DNA of 64,000 nt from Xanthomonas massiliensis (GCF_900018785.1 NZ_FCOY01000006.1:372001-436000); one strand, 5' to 3'. Numbered from the stretch's first letter, positions 9,127 to 18,246 are shown. Numbers and translations are program-made. Notes: generated by a model from the letters alone, not told the origin.

Positions 9127-9528
9127 ATGGATGAGAAGCAGCAGTTCTCCGAGCGTCTGAAGGCCGCGATGGCCGCCTCCGGGATGGAGCCGAAGCCGTC
9201 GGTGCTGGAGAAGCTGTTCAACCTGCAGTATCCCGGAAGCCCGGTGAGCTACCAGGGCGTGCGGCGCTGGCTGATCGGCCTGTCGATCCCGGAGCAGGAC
9301 AAGCTGGAGACATTGGCCGGGCTGCTGGGCACGGACGCGCAGACGTTGCGTTACGGGCGCAGGCCGACGCGGGAGCGGGTGTCCGAGCCGCGGTCGTCGT
9401 GGCCGCCGGTGAACGATGCCAACGATCGTGTCGCCATCGACGTCTACCTGAAGTTGCCCTTGGCAAGCCGCAAGGCGGTGCGCGAGGTCATCCACGCCCT
9501 GGCCGCCGCGAACCCGGGCAAGGCGTGA
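9127..9528 (+). CDS. small HTH DNA-binding regulator, divergent from mod
   Basis: 133 aa, paralogue of the protein at 2539-2931, with roughly 40-45% identity by eye. Shared blocks are FSxRL, EPxPSVL, RWLxG, IPEQDKL and the C-terminal LP...R..V.E.I.AL. The HTH-like part is in residues 1-75; the C-terminal half is charged and helical. A GTG at 9097 could extend it by ten residues, but the paralogue comparison supports ATG 9127. It is transcribed away from mod, and its start is 91 bp from the mod start, the usual layout of a regulator controlling a restriction-modification operon. Its target is not known. Confidence 0.8.
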   Translation: MDEKQQFSERLKAAMAASGMEPKPSVLEKLFNLQYPGSPVSYQGVRRWLIGLSIPEQDKLETLAGLLGTDAQTLRYGRRPTRERVSEPRSSWPPVNDANDRVAIDVYLKLPLASRKAVREVIHALAAANPGKA

Positions 9529-9700
9529 GTCGACCCTGACGGCGCGGTTCCTGTCCCGCTTCCCGCTACGTTCTGGCCTGTTCGGCCGCGTCCTGGGCAT
9601 GGCCGGAAAGAATGAAGCCCCCTCGCAAGGCGATGCCGGTTCATCGACGACATGGCCGAGGGCAGGAGAAGCCTTTCCGGTATCGCGAAAAGCCGGCGAC

Positions 9701-10132
9701 TCAACGGCGGCTGGCGTAGGACGCGCGGGGTTCCTGCACGGATCGTGCTTCGGTGACCAGCCGTGGCCGCAGCCACGCGGCGAAGTCGGTTTCGGGCAGG
9801 TGGCCTTCGGCGAGGGCGAGGTAGAGCGGGTACAGCTCCGAGTCGCTGGCGTGCAGGTGCGCGTCATTGAGGAGCAGGAAGGTTTCGCAGGCGACCGCGG
9901 CGGTGCGCTTGTTGCCGTCGATGAACGGGTGGTTGCGTGCCAGGCCGAAGGCCAGGCTGGCGGCGAGGTCGGCCAGGTCCGGCGGCGGGTCGCCATAGGC
10001 GTGCCGTTGCTGAGGCCGGGCCAGCGCCGATTCCAGTAGCGATTCGTCACGCACGCCGGGGCTGCCGCCATGCTCGGCCAGCTGCCGGTCGTGGATGGCC
10101 AGCGCCAGCGCGCGCCCGATCCAGGCGATCAC
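9701..10132 (-). CDS. doc: Doc-family (death-on-curing) toxin
   Basis: 143 aa with a GTG start. The Fic/Doc signature HPFIDGNKR is at residues 68-76. A Lys stands where true Fic AMPylators have Gly (GNKR versus GNGR), which is the mark of Doc kinases that inactivate EF-Tu by phosphorylation. DESLLESALARPQ upstream of the motif is also typical of Doc. The start lies only 3 bp after the antitoxin stop, so the two genes form one operon. The usual Doc partner is a Phd-type antitoxin; here the partner has an AbrB/MazE-like fold. Length matches the family. Confidence 0.93.
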   Translation of the reverse strand: MIAWIGRALALAIHDRQLAEHGGSPGVRDESLLESALARPQQRHAYGDPPPDLADLAASLAFGLARNHPFIDGNKRTAAVACETFLLLNDAHLHASDSELYPLYLALAEGHLPETDFAAWLRPRLVTEARSVQEPRASYASRR

Positions 10133-10135
10133 CGC

Positions 10136-10360
10136 TCAACTCCCGGCCAGCTTGTGCAGCAGGGTGCGACGCTGGCGCATGACCTGTTCGGCCACCTCCA
10201 TCTGCGCGGCCAGTTCCGGGTCGTAGGTGGTCAGGCGGATGCCGTCCGGGGTTTCCACCGCGTACAGCTCGTCGCCCTTCTCCACGTGCAGCCGGGCCAG
10301 CAGTTCCTTGGGCAGGATGAGGCCGGCGGAATTGCCGATGGCGGTGATCTTGAGCTTCAT
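10136..10360 (-). CDS. AbrB/MazE-like antitoxin
   Basis: 74 aa. The N-terminal half is a swapped-hairpin AbrB fold (KITAIGNSAGLILPKELLAR, then LHVEKGDEL). The C-terminal tail (PELAAQMEVAEQVMRQRRTL) is the part expected to wrap around the toxin. It precedes doc by 3 bp on the same strand. Such antitoxins bind their own promoter with the toxin as corepressor; nested inverted repeats directly upstream (10370-10415) fit that. The pairing with Doc is inferred from adjacency only. Confidence 0.9.
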   Translation of the reverse strand: MKLKITAIGNSAGLILPKELLARLHVEKGDELYAVETPDGIRLTTYDPELAAQMEVAEQVMRQRRTLLHKLAGS

Positions 10361-10369
10361 GGTGCGGCA

Positions 10370-10415
10370 CCTGGCAGGCGTGTTATGCCGGAAGTTATAA
10401 CGGCAGGGTGCCAGG
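10370..10415 (-). promoter_or_regulatory. candidate autoregulatory operator of the toxin-antitoxin operon
   Basis: Outer arms CCTGGCA (10370-10376) and TGCCAGG (10409-10415) enclose a second pair TGCCG/CGGCA (10386-10390, 10401-10405) and the perfect palindrome GTTATAAC (10394-10401). The AT-rich palindrome could also supply the -10 element on the minus strand. The region lies 10-55 bp upstream of the antitoxin ATG. Confidence 0.5.
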
Positions 10416-10494
10416 CGCAAGTCGATGCCTGCCGGGGCAGGGCAGGCATCGGCGATCCGGCCTGGCCGCGCGCCGGGCCGGATCGCGCCGGCGG

Positions 10495-11145
10495 TCAGTC
10501 CAGCACGACGGGCGGCTCGCCGCCGACGATCACCACGTCGGCGCGGCGGCGCGCGAACAGGCCGACGGTGACCACGCCGGGGATCTGATTGATTTCGCGT
10601 TCCAGCGCCACCGGGTCGGTGATCGACAGGTGGTGGATGTCCAGGATCACGTTGCCGTTGTCGGTGACCACGCCGTCGCGCCAGACCGGCTGGCCGCCGG
10701 TGCGGGCGAGGATCTCGCGCGCGACCAGGCTGCGTGCCATCGGGATGACCTCCACCGGCAGCGGGAACCGGCCCAGCACCGGCACCTGCTTGCTCGGGTC
10801 GACGATGCACACGAACGTCTTGCTGGCCTCGGCGACGATCTTCTCGCGGGTCAGCGCGGCACCGCCGCCCTTGATCAGGCACTTGCCCGGGTCGCACTCG
10901 TCGGCGCCGTCCACGTACAGCGCCAGGGTGCCGGTGGCGTTGAGGTCGAGCACCTCGATGCCGTGTGCCTTCAGCTTCGCCGTGCTCTGCTCGGAGCTGG
11001 ACACGGCCCCGTCGATGCGGTCCTTGATCCGCGCCAGCGCATCGATGAAGTAGGCCACGGTGGAGCCGGTGCCGACGCCGACGACCATGCCGTCCTCGAC
11101 GAACTCGATGGCCTTCTCGGCGGCCAGCCGTTTTGCTTCGCTCAT
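10495..11145 (-). CDS. rpiA: ribose-5-phosphate isomerase A
   Basis: 216 aa, standard length. It interconverts ribose-5-phosphate and ribulose-5-phosphate in the non-oxidative pentose phosphate pathway. Family blocks seen are [16 protein letters not shown] (phosphate loop), [10 protein letters not shown] with the catalytic Asp, and [16 protein letters not shown] with the catalytic Lys. The C-terminal [12 protein letters not shown] strand is also present. It lies 145 bp downstream of the EVE-domain gene on the same strand, close to the fau-6S-zapA group as in many gammaproteobacteria. It supplies the same pathway as the transketolase at 51.7-53.7 kb. Confidence 0.97.
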   Translation of the reverse strand: MSEAKRLAAEKAIEFVEDGMVVGVGTGSTVAYFIDALARIKDRIDGAVSSSEQSTAKLKAHGIEVLDLNATGTLALYVDGADECDPGKCLIKGGGAALTREKIVAEASKTFVCIVDPSKQVPVLGRFPLPVEVIPMARSLVAREILARTGGQPVWRDGVVTDNGNVILDIHHLSITDPVALEREINQIPGVVTVGLFARRRADVVIVGGEPPVVLD

Positions 11146-11290
11146 GGGAATTCCGGATGTCGGAGGGATGGATGAGTGCAGCGGCCGGTGCCGCCATCGC
11201 GCGAGGGGAACGCGGCCTCGGCCGCCATCGGCCGGGACAGGGCAGCCCGGCCGCGGGGGCGCGCCCCGGGCGCCACGTCAGGGGCGCCGG

Positions 11291-11757
<467 letters not shown>

Positions 11758-11761
<4 letters not shown>

Positions 11762-12345
11762 CGGGGAGGGGGCAGGAAGGTGGCAAGGTCCGTGCAGATC
11801 GCGTCCAGCGGCACGTCCCAGTCTGCGCACGGCAGCGCCGGTTCGACCTGCTGCACGGAGAAGGCGGCGCCGACCAGCCAGGGCGGCGCGGCGCGGTGGT
11901 GGCGGAAAGCGAAGCTGCGATCATACCAGCCGCCACCCATGCCCAGCCGGGCGCAGGCGGTGTCGAAGCCGACCAGCGGCAACACCACCAGCGCCATCTC
12001 CTCGGGCCGGAGCAGCGCTTCGGCGGCGACGTCCGGCTCGGGGATGCCGAAGCGGTTGCCGGCCAGCGGCTGGCCCGGCCGCCACGGTGCGAAGCGCAGC
12101 GTGGTGTCCTCGGCCAGCACCGGCAGGCAGTAGGTGAGGGTGGTCGGCAGGCGCAGCTGCCAGCGGTGCAGCGCGATCTCGCCGTCGCTGGCCCAGTAGC
12201 CGGCGACGAAGCCGGACGCGGGTGCGAACGGCAGCGCAAGCAGGCGCTCGGCCAGGGCATCGGCCGCCGCCAGGCGCGCGAGCGCCGGCAGGTCGCGGCG
12301 GCGCTGGCGCAACTGCCGGCGCAGCTCGGTGCGTTGCTGGCTCAT
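11758..12345 (-). CDS. fau: 5-formyltetrahydrofolate cyclo-ligase
   Basis: 195 aa. It catalyses ATP-dependent conversion of 5-formyl-THF to 5,10-methenyl-THF. It shows the N-terminal basic helix (RTELRRQLRQRRRDL), the PLVGFDTACARLGMGGGWYDR block that forms the folate/ATP site, and a C-terminal PLDAICTD strand. It sits downstream of the 6S RNA on the same strand, the conserved ssrS-fau (ygfA) arrangement of gammaproteobacteria. It overlaps the EVE gene by 4 bp. The ATG at 12345 is the first start after the 6S terminator region. Confidence 0.95.
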
Positions 12346-12607
12346 GGGGGCCGCTCCGGCGGTGGAAACCGCGCCATTGTAGGGCGAGGCCGGCGATGGA
12401 AGGCGGAGCGATCGGCGAGCGTTCCGGGGTGCACATGAAGGGGGTTGCGGCCGGCGGTCGTGCGCCGCATCGCGGCGCTCGCCCTGTCATGCGCTGCAGG
12501 TGCGGTAGGCCCGCAAGCATCGTCCCGCGTCAGCGGCCAGGCGACGCGGCGATGCGCTCGCCAGGTCCGCCGCGGATGACGGGCGCGGGCCGGACCGAAA
12601 CGGAGGG
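12346..12607. other. intergenic stretch between the 6S terminator and fau
   Basis: About 260 bp without a plausible gene. Short open frames are present but lack start signals and family resemblance. It may be the leader of fau. I see no tRNA fold or clear riboswitch. Confidence 0.4.
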
Positions 12608-12647
12608 AAGAGAACCAAAAGAAACGGCGCCACTGGGGCGCCGTTTC
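12608..12647 (-). terminator. rho-independent terminator after 6S RNA
   Basis: An 11-bp perfect stem, GAAACGGCGCC paired with GGCGCCGTTTC (arms 12637-12647 and 12621-12631), has a five-base loop and runs into TTTTGGTTCTCTT on the minus strand. It lies about 10 bases past the predicted 6S RNA 3' end. Confidence 0.88.
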
Positions 12648-12656
12648 CGGAAGATG

Positions 12657-12841
12657 ACATTCTCCGCCATGACGATGCGGGCGAAACGACCTTGAACCCG
12701 GGGTTCAAGTGGGAGCGCTGGGAAACCATCGGGCTTTCCGCTGCAAGGCAGACATGCACACCCGGTTTCGTCACGCACCCCGTGTCGTTGTTAAGGGACA
12801 AGGCGAATGTTTTGCCCGCTGTCGCTCACGGCAGAGAACGC
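12657..12841 (-). ncRNA. ssrS: 6S RNA
   Basis: About 185 nt, the normal length. The 3' half contains the conserved CTTGAAC...GTTCAAG hairpin (12692-12710), followed by CGTTTCGCCCGCATCGTCATGG. The 5' end GCGTTCTCTGCC pairs with 3' GGCGGAGAATG to make the closing stem. A consensus -10 TATAAT precedes it and a strong terminator follows. Its position between zapA and fau is the classical one. 6S RNA mimics an open promoter, binds sigma70-RNA polymerase and down-regulates transcription in stationary phase. Ends are estimated from structure, within about 3 nt. Confidence 0.93.
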
Positions 12842-12847
12842 AGGGCC

Positions 12848-12876
12848 ATTATAGCGGGGACGACGCGTCTGACCAG
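12848..12876 (-). promoter_or_regulatory. 6S RNA promoter
   Basis: On the minus strand a perfect TATAAT (12853-12848) lies about 6 bases before the predicted RNA start. A 17-bp spacer separates it from a weak -35 CTGGTC (12876-12871). Confidence 0.75.
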
Positions 12877-12927
12877 CCCGCAGGGGCCGTTGCGGAGGCG
12901 GGGTTCATGCGCGTGCAGGCCGCGTAT

Positions 12928-13221
12928 TCAGCCCAGGCTGCGCTCGGCGCCGTCCAGGCGGCGGTCCAGTTCGTCCAGCGTCGTTGAAAGCGCCGATTCC
13001 AGCCGGCCGTGCTGCTCGCGCACGCCCAGCAGCTCGTGGGCCAGGTTGAGTGCGGCCAGCACCGCGACGCGGTCGAGCGCGGCCATGCGGTGGGCGCTGC
13101 GGATCTCGCGCATGCGCGCATCGAGCAGGCGTGCCGCGGCCAGCAGGCTCTCGCGTTCCTCCGCCTCGACGCCGACGGTGTACTCGCGGTCCAGGATGCG
13201 GACGCTGACCGGTTCGCTCAC
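12928..13221 (-). CDS. zapA: cell division protein ZapA
   Basis: 97 aa. ZapA stabilises FtsZ filaments at the division ring. The N-terminal globular part has SVRILDREYTVGVEAEERES, then AARLLDARMREIRSA, and the C-terminal half is a long coiled-coil helix (LESALSTTLDELDRRLDGAE). The start is GTG at 13221 and overlaps the stop of the coiled-coil gene by 4 bp (GTGA). It lies directly upstream of 6S RNA and divergent from ygfB, a conserved arrangement. Confidence 0.94.
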   Translation of the reverse strand: MSEPVSVRILDREYTVGVEAEERESLLAAARLLDARMREIRSAHRMAALDRVAVLAALNLAHELLGVREQHGRLESALSTTLDELDRRLDGAERSLG

Positions 13222-13439
13222 GTGTGCTGCTCCAGGGACTTGAGCCGGGTGATCATGGCCTCCACCCGCGAGCGCGCCGCCTCGTTCTTGCTCAGCAGTT
13301 GCGAACGTTCCTGCACCAGCTGTTCCTGCTGCTGGCGCAGGCTGCGGTTCTCCTCGCCCAGGCGCTGCACGCGTTCGGCCAGGGCTTCCACGCGGGCCGC
13401 CAGGGCACGGATGCGGGCGAGGGAATCGGCGGTGTCCAT
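13218..13439 (-). CDS. ZapB-like / TIGR02449 family coiled-coil protein
   Basis: 73 aa, almost entirely heptad-patterned (RIRALAARVEALAERVQRLG, then ENRSLRQQQEQLVQERSQLL). It matches the small coiled-coil family found before zapA in gammaproteobacteria and resembles ZapB, which forms filaments linking ZapA to the division ring. The ATG at 13439 is preferred to an upstream in-frame start because it begins just before the helix. It is translationally coupled to zapA. A division role is inferred from context. Confidence 0.82.
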   Translation of the reverse strand: MDTADSLARIRALAARVEALAERVQRLGEENRSLRQQQEQLVQERSQLLSKNEAARSRVEAMITRLKSLEQHT

Positions 13440-13607
13440 GGCCGCCACGATAGGCAGGCCCATCGACCACGGTCAAGACGGCGGCGGTGGCATGGCCGCG
13501 GCGCGGCCGAGGGCACGGGAAACATCGTGCACGGAGCCGGTGCCAGGGCGTTGCTACACTTTGCCGCCGCGCCCTGCGGGCGCCTTCCATCGCAACGGAC
13601 CTTCCCG

Positions 13608-14153
13608 ATGACCCGACTCCCCGATGCCACCGATGTCGAGCAGGGCGCGCGCCGCCTGGGCCTGGCGACCACCGCCGCCGAACTGCACGGTGCGCTCGGC
13701 GGCTGGCTGGCCGGAGGCGGTGCCGACGTCGCCGGCTGGCCGGGCAAGGTGATGGCCGACGAGAGCCTGCCGGTGCCCGCCGGCGACGATGCGCTGGAGC
13801 GGCTGCGCCAGGAGACGGCGCGGCAGCTGGAGGACCGCGATTTCGATTTCCAGCTGCTGCTGCCCGGCGAGGACGCGCCGCTGAACCAGCGCGCCGAGGC
13901 GCTGTTCGAGTGGTGCCGCGGTTTCCTGGGCGGTTTCGGCCTGGCGGCGGGCCAGCACCCCGGTTTGTCCGAGGAAGGCGAGGAGGCGTTGCAGGACCTG
14001 GCCAAGCTGGCGCAGGCGGCCGGGCAGGAATTCGAGGGCAGCGAGGACGAGGAGTCGGCGCTGGCCGAGATCGAGGAATTCGTGCGCGTGGCGGTACTGC
14101 TGCTGCACAACGACTGCGTGCTGGCGGCGCGCCACCGGCAACGGTTGAATTGA
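13608..14153 (+). CDS. YgfB/UPF0149 (YecA) family protein
   Basis: 181 aa. Family features are AAELHGALGGWLAGGG near the N-terminus, LFEWCRGFLGGFGL in the middle and an acidic ESALAEIEEFVRVAVLLLHN helix. Function is not settled in most bacteria. In Pseudomonas aeruginosa YgfB represses an amidase via AlpA, but nothing here shows the same circuit. The stop overlaps the pepP start by one base (TGATG). It is divergent from the zapA group, with 168 bp between starts that must hold both promoters. Confidence 0.9.
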   Translation: MTRLPDATDVEQGARRLGLATTAAELHGALGGWLAGGGADVAGWPGKVMADESLPVPAGDDALERLRQETARQLEDRDFDFQLLLPGEDAPLNQRAEALFEWCRGFLGGFGLAAGQHPGLSEEGEEALQDLAKLAQAAGQEFEGSEDEESALAEIEEFVRVAVLLLHNDCVLAARHRQRLN

Positions 14154-15478
14154 TGCGGCCCGGCACCGGCATCGGCCCGCGCGAATACGCGCAGCGGCGC
14201 CGGCAGTTGATGCAGGCGGCCGGCGAGGAGGCCATCGTCGTGGTGGCGGCCGCGCCCGAGCGCGTGCGCAGCGGCGATACCTGCTACCCGTTCCGCCAGG
14301 ACTCGGATTTCTGGTACCTGAGCGGCTTTCCCGAGCCGGACGCGGTGCTGGTGCTGATCCCCGGCCGCCGCCACGGCGAGGCGATCCTGTTCTGCCGCGA
14401 GCGCGATCCCGAGCGCGAGGCCTGGGACGGCCCGCGCGAGGGGCCGGAGGGGGCGGTCGCCCGTTACCGCATGGACGATGCCTATCCCATCGACGACCTG
14501 GACGAGATCCTGCCCGGGCTGCTGGAAGGCCGCGGCCGGGTGCACTACCACTTCGGCCGCGACGCCGACTTCGATCGCAAGCTGATCGGCTGGGTGCGGC
14601 AGGCGCGGGCGCAGGGACGCAACGGCGCTCCGGCGCCCCACGAATTCCTCGAGCTGGGCCTGCTGCTGCACGAGCAGCGCCTGTTCAAGTCGCCGGCCGA
14701 GCTGGCGCTGATGCGCCAGGCCGGCCGCATCAGCGTGCGCGCCCACCAGGCGGCGATGCGCGCGGTCGGCCCGGGCGTGCCCGAGTACGTGCTGCAGGCC
14801 GAGATCGAGCGCGAGTTCCGTGCGGCGGACGGCTGGCCGGCCTACGGCAGCATCGTCGCCGCCGGCGCCAACGCCTGCGTGCTGCACTACCGCGCCAACG
14901 ATGCCGTGTGCCGGTCCGGCGAGCTGGTGCTGGTGGATGCCGGTGGGGAGTACCGGGGCTATGCGGGCGATATCAGCCGCACTTTCCCGGTGGACGGGTA
15001 TTTCAGTGCCGAGCAGCGTGCCCTGCATGCGCTGGTGGGGCGCGCGCATGCCGCGGCGCTGGCGCAGGTGCGTCCCGGCAACGCCTACGAGCAGGTGCAC
15101 GCGGCCGCGGTGGAGGTATTGACCGACGGGCTGCTGCAGCTGGGGCTGTTGCGCGGCACGCTCGAGGAGCACCTGGCCGAGGGCGGCTATCGCCGCTTCT
15201 ATCCGCACAAGACCGGGCACTGGCTCGGGCTGGACGTGCACGACGTCGGTGATTACCGCATCGACGGCCAGTCGCGCCTGCTCGAGCCGGGCATGGTGTT
15301 CACCATCGAGCCCGGCCTGTACGTGCGCCCGGACGAGGCCACCGTGGCCCCGCGCTGGCGCGGCATCGGCATCCGCACCGAGGACGACGTGGCGGTGACC
15401 GAGGACGGCCACGAGCTGCTGACCCCGGGGCTGGCGCGCAGCGCCGAGGAGATCGAGGCGTTCATGGCGTCGCGCTGA
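14153..15478 (+). CDS. pepP: Xaa-Pro aminopeptidase (M24B)
   Basis: 441 aa. It releases N-terminal residues linked to proline. The five metal ligands of the pita-bread fold are visible: D262 (LVDAGGEYRG), D273 (GDISRTF), H356 (HKTGHWLGLDVHD), E386 (FTIEPGLY) and E410 (RTEDDV). The N-terminal AMP_N domain includes DFWYLSGFPEPDAVL. The usual gammaproteobacterial partners ubiH/ubiI do not follow; instead the next gene is a convergent nitrilase. It is translationally coupled to ygfB. Confidence 0.96.
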   Translation: MRPGTGIGPREYAQRRRQLMQAAGEEAIVVVAAAPERVRSGDTCYPFRQDSDFWYLSGFPEPDAVLVLIPGRRHGEAILFCRERDPEREAWDGPREGPEGAVARYRMDDAYPIDDLDEILPGLLEGRGRVHYHFGRDADFDRKLIGWVRQARAQGRNGAPAPHEFLELGLLLHEQRLFKSPAELALMRQAGRISVRAHQAAMRAVGPGVPEYVLQAEIEREFRAADGWPAYGSIVAAGANACVLHYRANDAVCRSGELVLVDAGGEYRGYAGDISRTFPVDGYFSAEQRALHALVGRAHAAALAQVRPGNAYEQVHAAAVEVLTDGLLQLGLLRGTLEEHLAEGGYRRFYPHKTGHWLGLDVHDVGDYRIDGQSRLLEPGMVFTIEPGLYVRPDEATVAPRWRGIGIRTEDDVAVTEDGHELLTPGLARSAEEIEAFMASR

Positions 15479-15487
15479 GGCGCCGCC

Positions 15488-16414
15488 TCAGTCGCGGAAG
15501 GCCACCGCCGGTTTCGGGCGTTCGTCCACCTCCAGGCGGAACACGTCCGGGCGCGCATAGTGGCCGCTCACGTCCAGGTCGTAGCGGGCGGCCACCAGGG
15601 TCTCCACGTCGATGCTGGCGCTCACCAGCCCTTCCTGGCCGTACAGCGGGCCGGCCAGCACCTCGCCCAGCGGGCCGACGATCAGCGAGCCGCCGCGCAT
15701 GAGCGGGCGCTGCGGTTCCCAGCCGGGCGGGCAGGCGATGCCCAGGTCCTCGGGCGAGGGCTGGTACTGCGCCGCGCTGATCACGAAGCAGCGTCCCTCG
15801 TGGGCGATGTGGCGCATCGAGCACTGCCAGATCTCGCGCTCGTCCACGGTGGGCGCGCACCAGATCTGCACGCCCTTGGCGTACATCGCCATGCGCAGCA
15901 GCGGCATGTGGTTCTCCCAGCAGATCGCCGCGCCGGCGCGGCCCGCCGCGGTGGCCACGACCGGCAGGGTGGAGCCATCGCCCTGGCTCCATACCAGGCG
16001 TTCGGTCGCGGTGGGCATCAGCTTGCGGTGCACCGCGGCCAGGCCGGCTTCCGGATCGAAGAACAGGGCGCTGCAGTACAGGCTGGCGCCGGCACGCTCG
16101 ATCGCCCCGACCACCAGGCTGGCGCCGGTGCGCCGCGACAGTGCGGCCAGTTCCGCCGTGTCCGAGCCGTCGCGGTCGATGGCCGCGGCATGGTAGCGAG
16201 CGTAGCGCTCGCGCCCGGCCGGCAGGCGGTAGCCCAGGTAGGTGTCGAAGGTCTCGCCCTTGGGATAGCCGCCGAGCAGCGCCTCCGGCATCACCACCAG
16301 CCGCGCCCCGCTGGCGGCGATGGCGGCCTCGTGGGCGAGGATGCGTTCCAGGGTGGCGGCGGTGCCGGCGGGGGAGGTGCCCAGTTGCAGGGCGGCGACG
16401 GTGGTGGCGGTCAT
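15488..16414 (-). CDS. nitrilase-family C-N hydrolase
   Basis: 308 aa, with the catalytic triad E44 ([13 protein letters not shown]), K131 (HRKLMPT) and C165 (ICWENHM). The CWEN block and GYPKG loop are those of true nitrilases (nitrile to carboxylate plus ammonia) rather than Nit/Fhit or N-carbamoyl amidases. Substrate is unknown; xanthomonad nitrilases act on arylaceto- or aliphatic nitriles. It lies 103 bp after pepQ on the same strand and convergent with pepP, with 9 bp between stops. Confidence 0.9.
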   Translation of the reverse strand: MTATTVAALQLGTSPAGTAATLERILAHEAAIAASGARLVVMPEALLGGYPKGETFDTYLGYRLPAGRERYARYHAAAIDRDGSDTAELAALSRRTGASLVVGAIERAGASLYCSALFFDPEAGLAAVHRKLMPTATERLVWSQGDGSTLPVVATAAGRAGAAICWENHMPLLRMAMYAKGVQIWCAPTVDEREIWQCSMRHIAHEGRCFVISAAQYQPSPEDLGIACPPGWEPQRPLMRGGSLIVGPLGEVLAGPLYGQEGLVSASIDVETLVAARYDLDVSGHYARPDVFRLEVDERPKPAVAFRD

Positions 16415-16517
16415 GGCGCGGGACGTGGGAAGGGGCGTCCAGCTTCCTCCGCGCGGGTGGCACGCGCAATGCGCCGGTCCGGCCCTCGCGCGAGGGCCGG
16501 GAGCAGCGGGTGCCGGC

Positions 16518-17843
16518 TCAGGCGGCGGCGAACACCGGCCGGGTCAGGTTCTCCGGTTCGTCCTCGGTGCACACCACGTTGTCCTCGATGCGGATGCCGC
16601 CGTAGGGGCGGAACCGGGCGACGCGGTCCCAGTCGACCATGTGCGCGTGGCCGGCCTTGCGGACCTCGTCCAGCAGCATGTCCACGAAGTAGATGCCGGG
16701 CTCGATGGTCACCACCATGCCCGGTTCGAGCACCCGGGTCAGGCGCAGGTAGGGATGCCCGGCCGGGCGCTCGATGCGCCCGCCGCGGTCGCTGGCGGCG
16801 AAGCCGCCGACGTCGTGGACCTGCAGGCCGAGCAGGTGGCCGATGCCGTGCGGGAAGAAGGCGCCGCTGACGCCGCTGGCCAGCGCCTGTTCCGGGGTCA
16901 CCGTGATCACCCCGAACTCGTGCAGCACCGCGGCCAGCGCCAGGTGCGCGTCGATGTGCAGCTGCCTGTAGTCGTAGCCGGCGCGCACCGCCTGGCCCAG
17001 GCGGATCTGCGCGGCATCGACCGCGTCGATCATGGCCTGGAACTCGCCGGTGGTGTCGGCGGCGTAGGTGCGGGTGATGTCGGCGGCATAGCCGGCGCGG
17101 GAGGCGCCGGCGTCGATCAGGAAGCTGTGCGGCGATGCCGGCCGCACGGTCTGCATCTCGGTGTAGTGCAGCACCGCGGCATGGCGGTCGAAGGCGACGA
17201 TGTTGCCGTAGGGCAGGCCGTTGGCGTCCTGGCCGACCGCGGTGCAGTAGGCCATGTGGATGTCGAACTCGCTGCGGCCCTCGCGGAAGGCGGCCTCGGC
17301 GGCGCGGTGGCCGCGTACCGCCAGCACCTGGGCCTGGCGCATCAGCGCCAGTTCGTAGGGCGTCTTGAAGGCGCGGTGGTATTCCAGGTAGTCGATCACC
17401 GGCGCCGGGTTGTTGGGCACGAACGCGCCCAGGGCGCTGGCGGCCTCGCCCAGGATCGCGCAGCGTTGCGCCTGCGCGGGCAGCAGCGGCAGCGCTTCCT
17501 CGGGCGTGCGGACGATGTGGATGTCGAAATGCTCCACCCACCAGCCGCTGGGCGCGTCCGGCACGGCGTGCCAGTAGTCGCGCGGCTGGCAGAACACCAG
17601 TTGCGGGCGCTTGCCCGGGGTGTAGACGATCCAGCTGTCCGGCACGCCGGTCAGCGGCAGCCAGGCCTTGAACTGCGGGTTCACCGCGAAGGGGTAGTCG
17701 CGATCGTCGAACAGCTGGTAGTGCAGCGTGCCCGAAGGCACTACCAGGTGGTCGAAACCGCCGCGGGCGAGGGCCTCGTCGGCGCGTCGGGCGAGCACGG
17801 CCAGGTGGGCGGGATACAGGGCGGCGGGATCTTGGACGGACAT
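16518..17843 (-). CDS. pepQ: Xaa-Pro dipeptidase (M24B, PepQ type)
   Basis: 441 aa. It splits Xaa-Pro dipeptides; PepQ enzymes also hydrolyse organophosphate triesters promiscuously. The metal-ligand blocks are [44 protein letters not shown] and IRIEDNV. The insertion [14 protein letters not shown] after the His block is typical of PepQ and separates it from the PepP encoded 1 kb away. The ATG at 17843 is preferred over 17861 because homology starts at [11 protein letters not shown]. It lies 64 bp after the PilZ gene. Confidence 0.95.
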   Translation of the reverse strand: MSVQDPAALYPAHLAVLARRADEALARGGFDHLVVPSGTLHYQLFDDRDYPFAVNPQFKAWLPLTGVPDSWIVYTPGKRPQLVFCQPRDYWHAVPDAPSGWWVEHFDIHIVRTPEEALPLLPAQAQRCAILGEAASALGAFVPNNPAPVIDYLEYHRAFKTPYELALMRQAQVLAVRGHRAAEAAFREGRSEFDIHMAYCTAVGQDANGLPYGNIVAFDRHAAVLHYTEMQTVRPASPHSFLIDAGASRAGYAADITRTYAADTTGEFQAMIDAVDAAQIRLGQAVRAGYDYRQLHIDAHLALAAVLHEFGVITVTPEQALASGVSGAFFPHGIGHLLGLQVHDVGGFAASDRGGRIERPAGHPYLRLTRVLEPGMVVTIEPGIYFVDMLLDEVRKAGHAHMVDWDRVARFRPYGGIRIEDNVVCTEDEPENLTRPVFAAA

Positions 17844-17907
17844 GGCAGGCTCGGCGTGCAACGGAAAGCCATCATTGTGCCGCAGGCGGCGCCGGCCGGC
17901 GCCGCGG

Positions 17908-18246
17908 TCAGGCGCCTTCGGTCCAGGCCTTCAGGCGCTCGCGCTGGGCCGGGTCGATGGTCAGGAAGCGGAATCCCGCCCAGAGCTGGCCGGGCGTGCG
18001 TGCCGGCGTGCTCCACATCAGGTGCAGGCCGACGTCGAAGCTCTCCTCGGCGGCGTCGTCCGTGCCAGGAAGCGCGAAGCGCGCCTGGTACAGGCCATCG
18101 TCCACCAGCGGCACCTGGGCCAGCAGCAACAGGCCGCCCTGGGAGACGTTGATCATGTGGCCCATGGTCCTGCCGGCGACCACGTCGTGGACGGGGACCG
18201 GTACGTCCAACTGGCGGCGTGGGCTGCGGCGGGTGTCCTGGATCAT
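17908..18246 (-). CDS. PilZ domain protein
   Basis: 112 aa, a single PilZ domain. RRSPR at residues 6-10 is the c-di-GMP-binding RxxxR motif, and NVSQGG at 33-38 is the (D/N)xSxxG motif. A barrel strand AGFRFLTIDPAQRERL closes the domain. With both motifs complete, c-di-GMP binding is likely. The ATG overlaps the DUF1631 stop by 4 bp, so the two proteins are probably made together. The process controlled is unknown. Confidence 0.9.
   Translation of the reverse strand: MIQDTRRSPRRQLDVPVPVHDVVAGRTMGHMINVSQGGLLLLAQVPLVDDGLYQARFALPGTDDAAEESFDVGLHLMWSTPARTPGQLWAGFRFLTIDPAQRERLKAWTEGA

Noticed and set aside
12487-13243. Several frames of 60-180 codons across the zapA-fau gap
   Set aside because: They overlap the 6S RNA, its promoter and terminator; RNA structure explains this sequence better.
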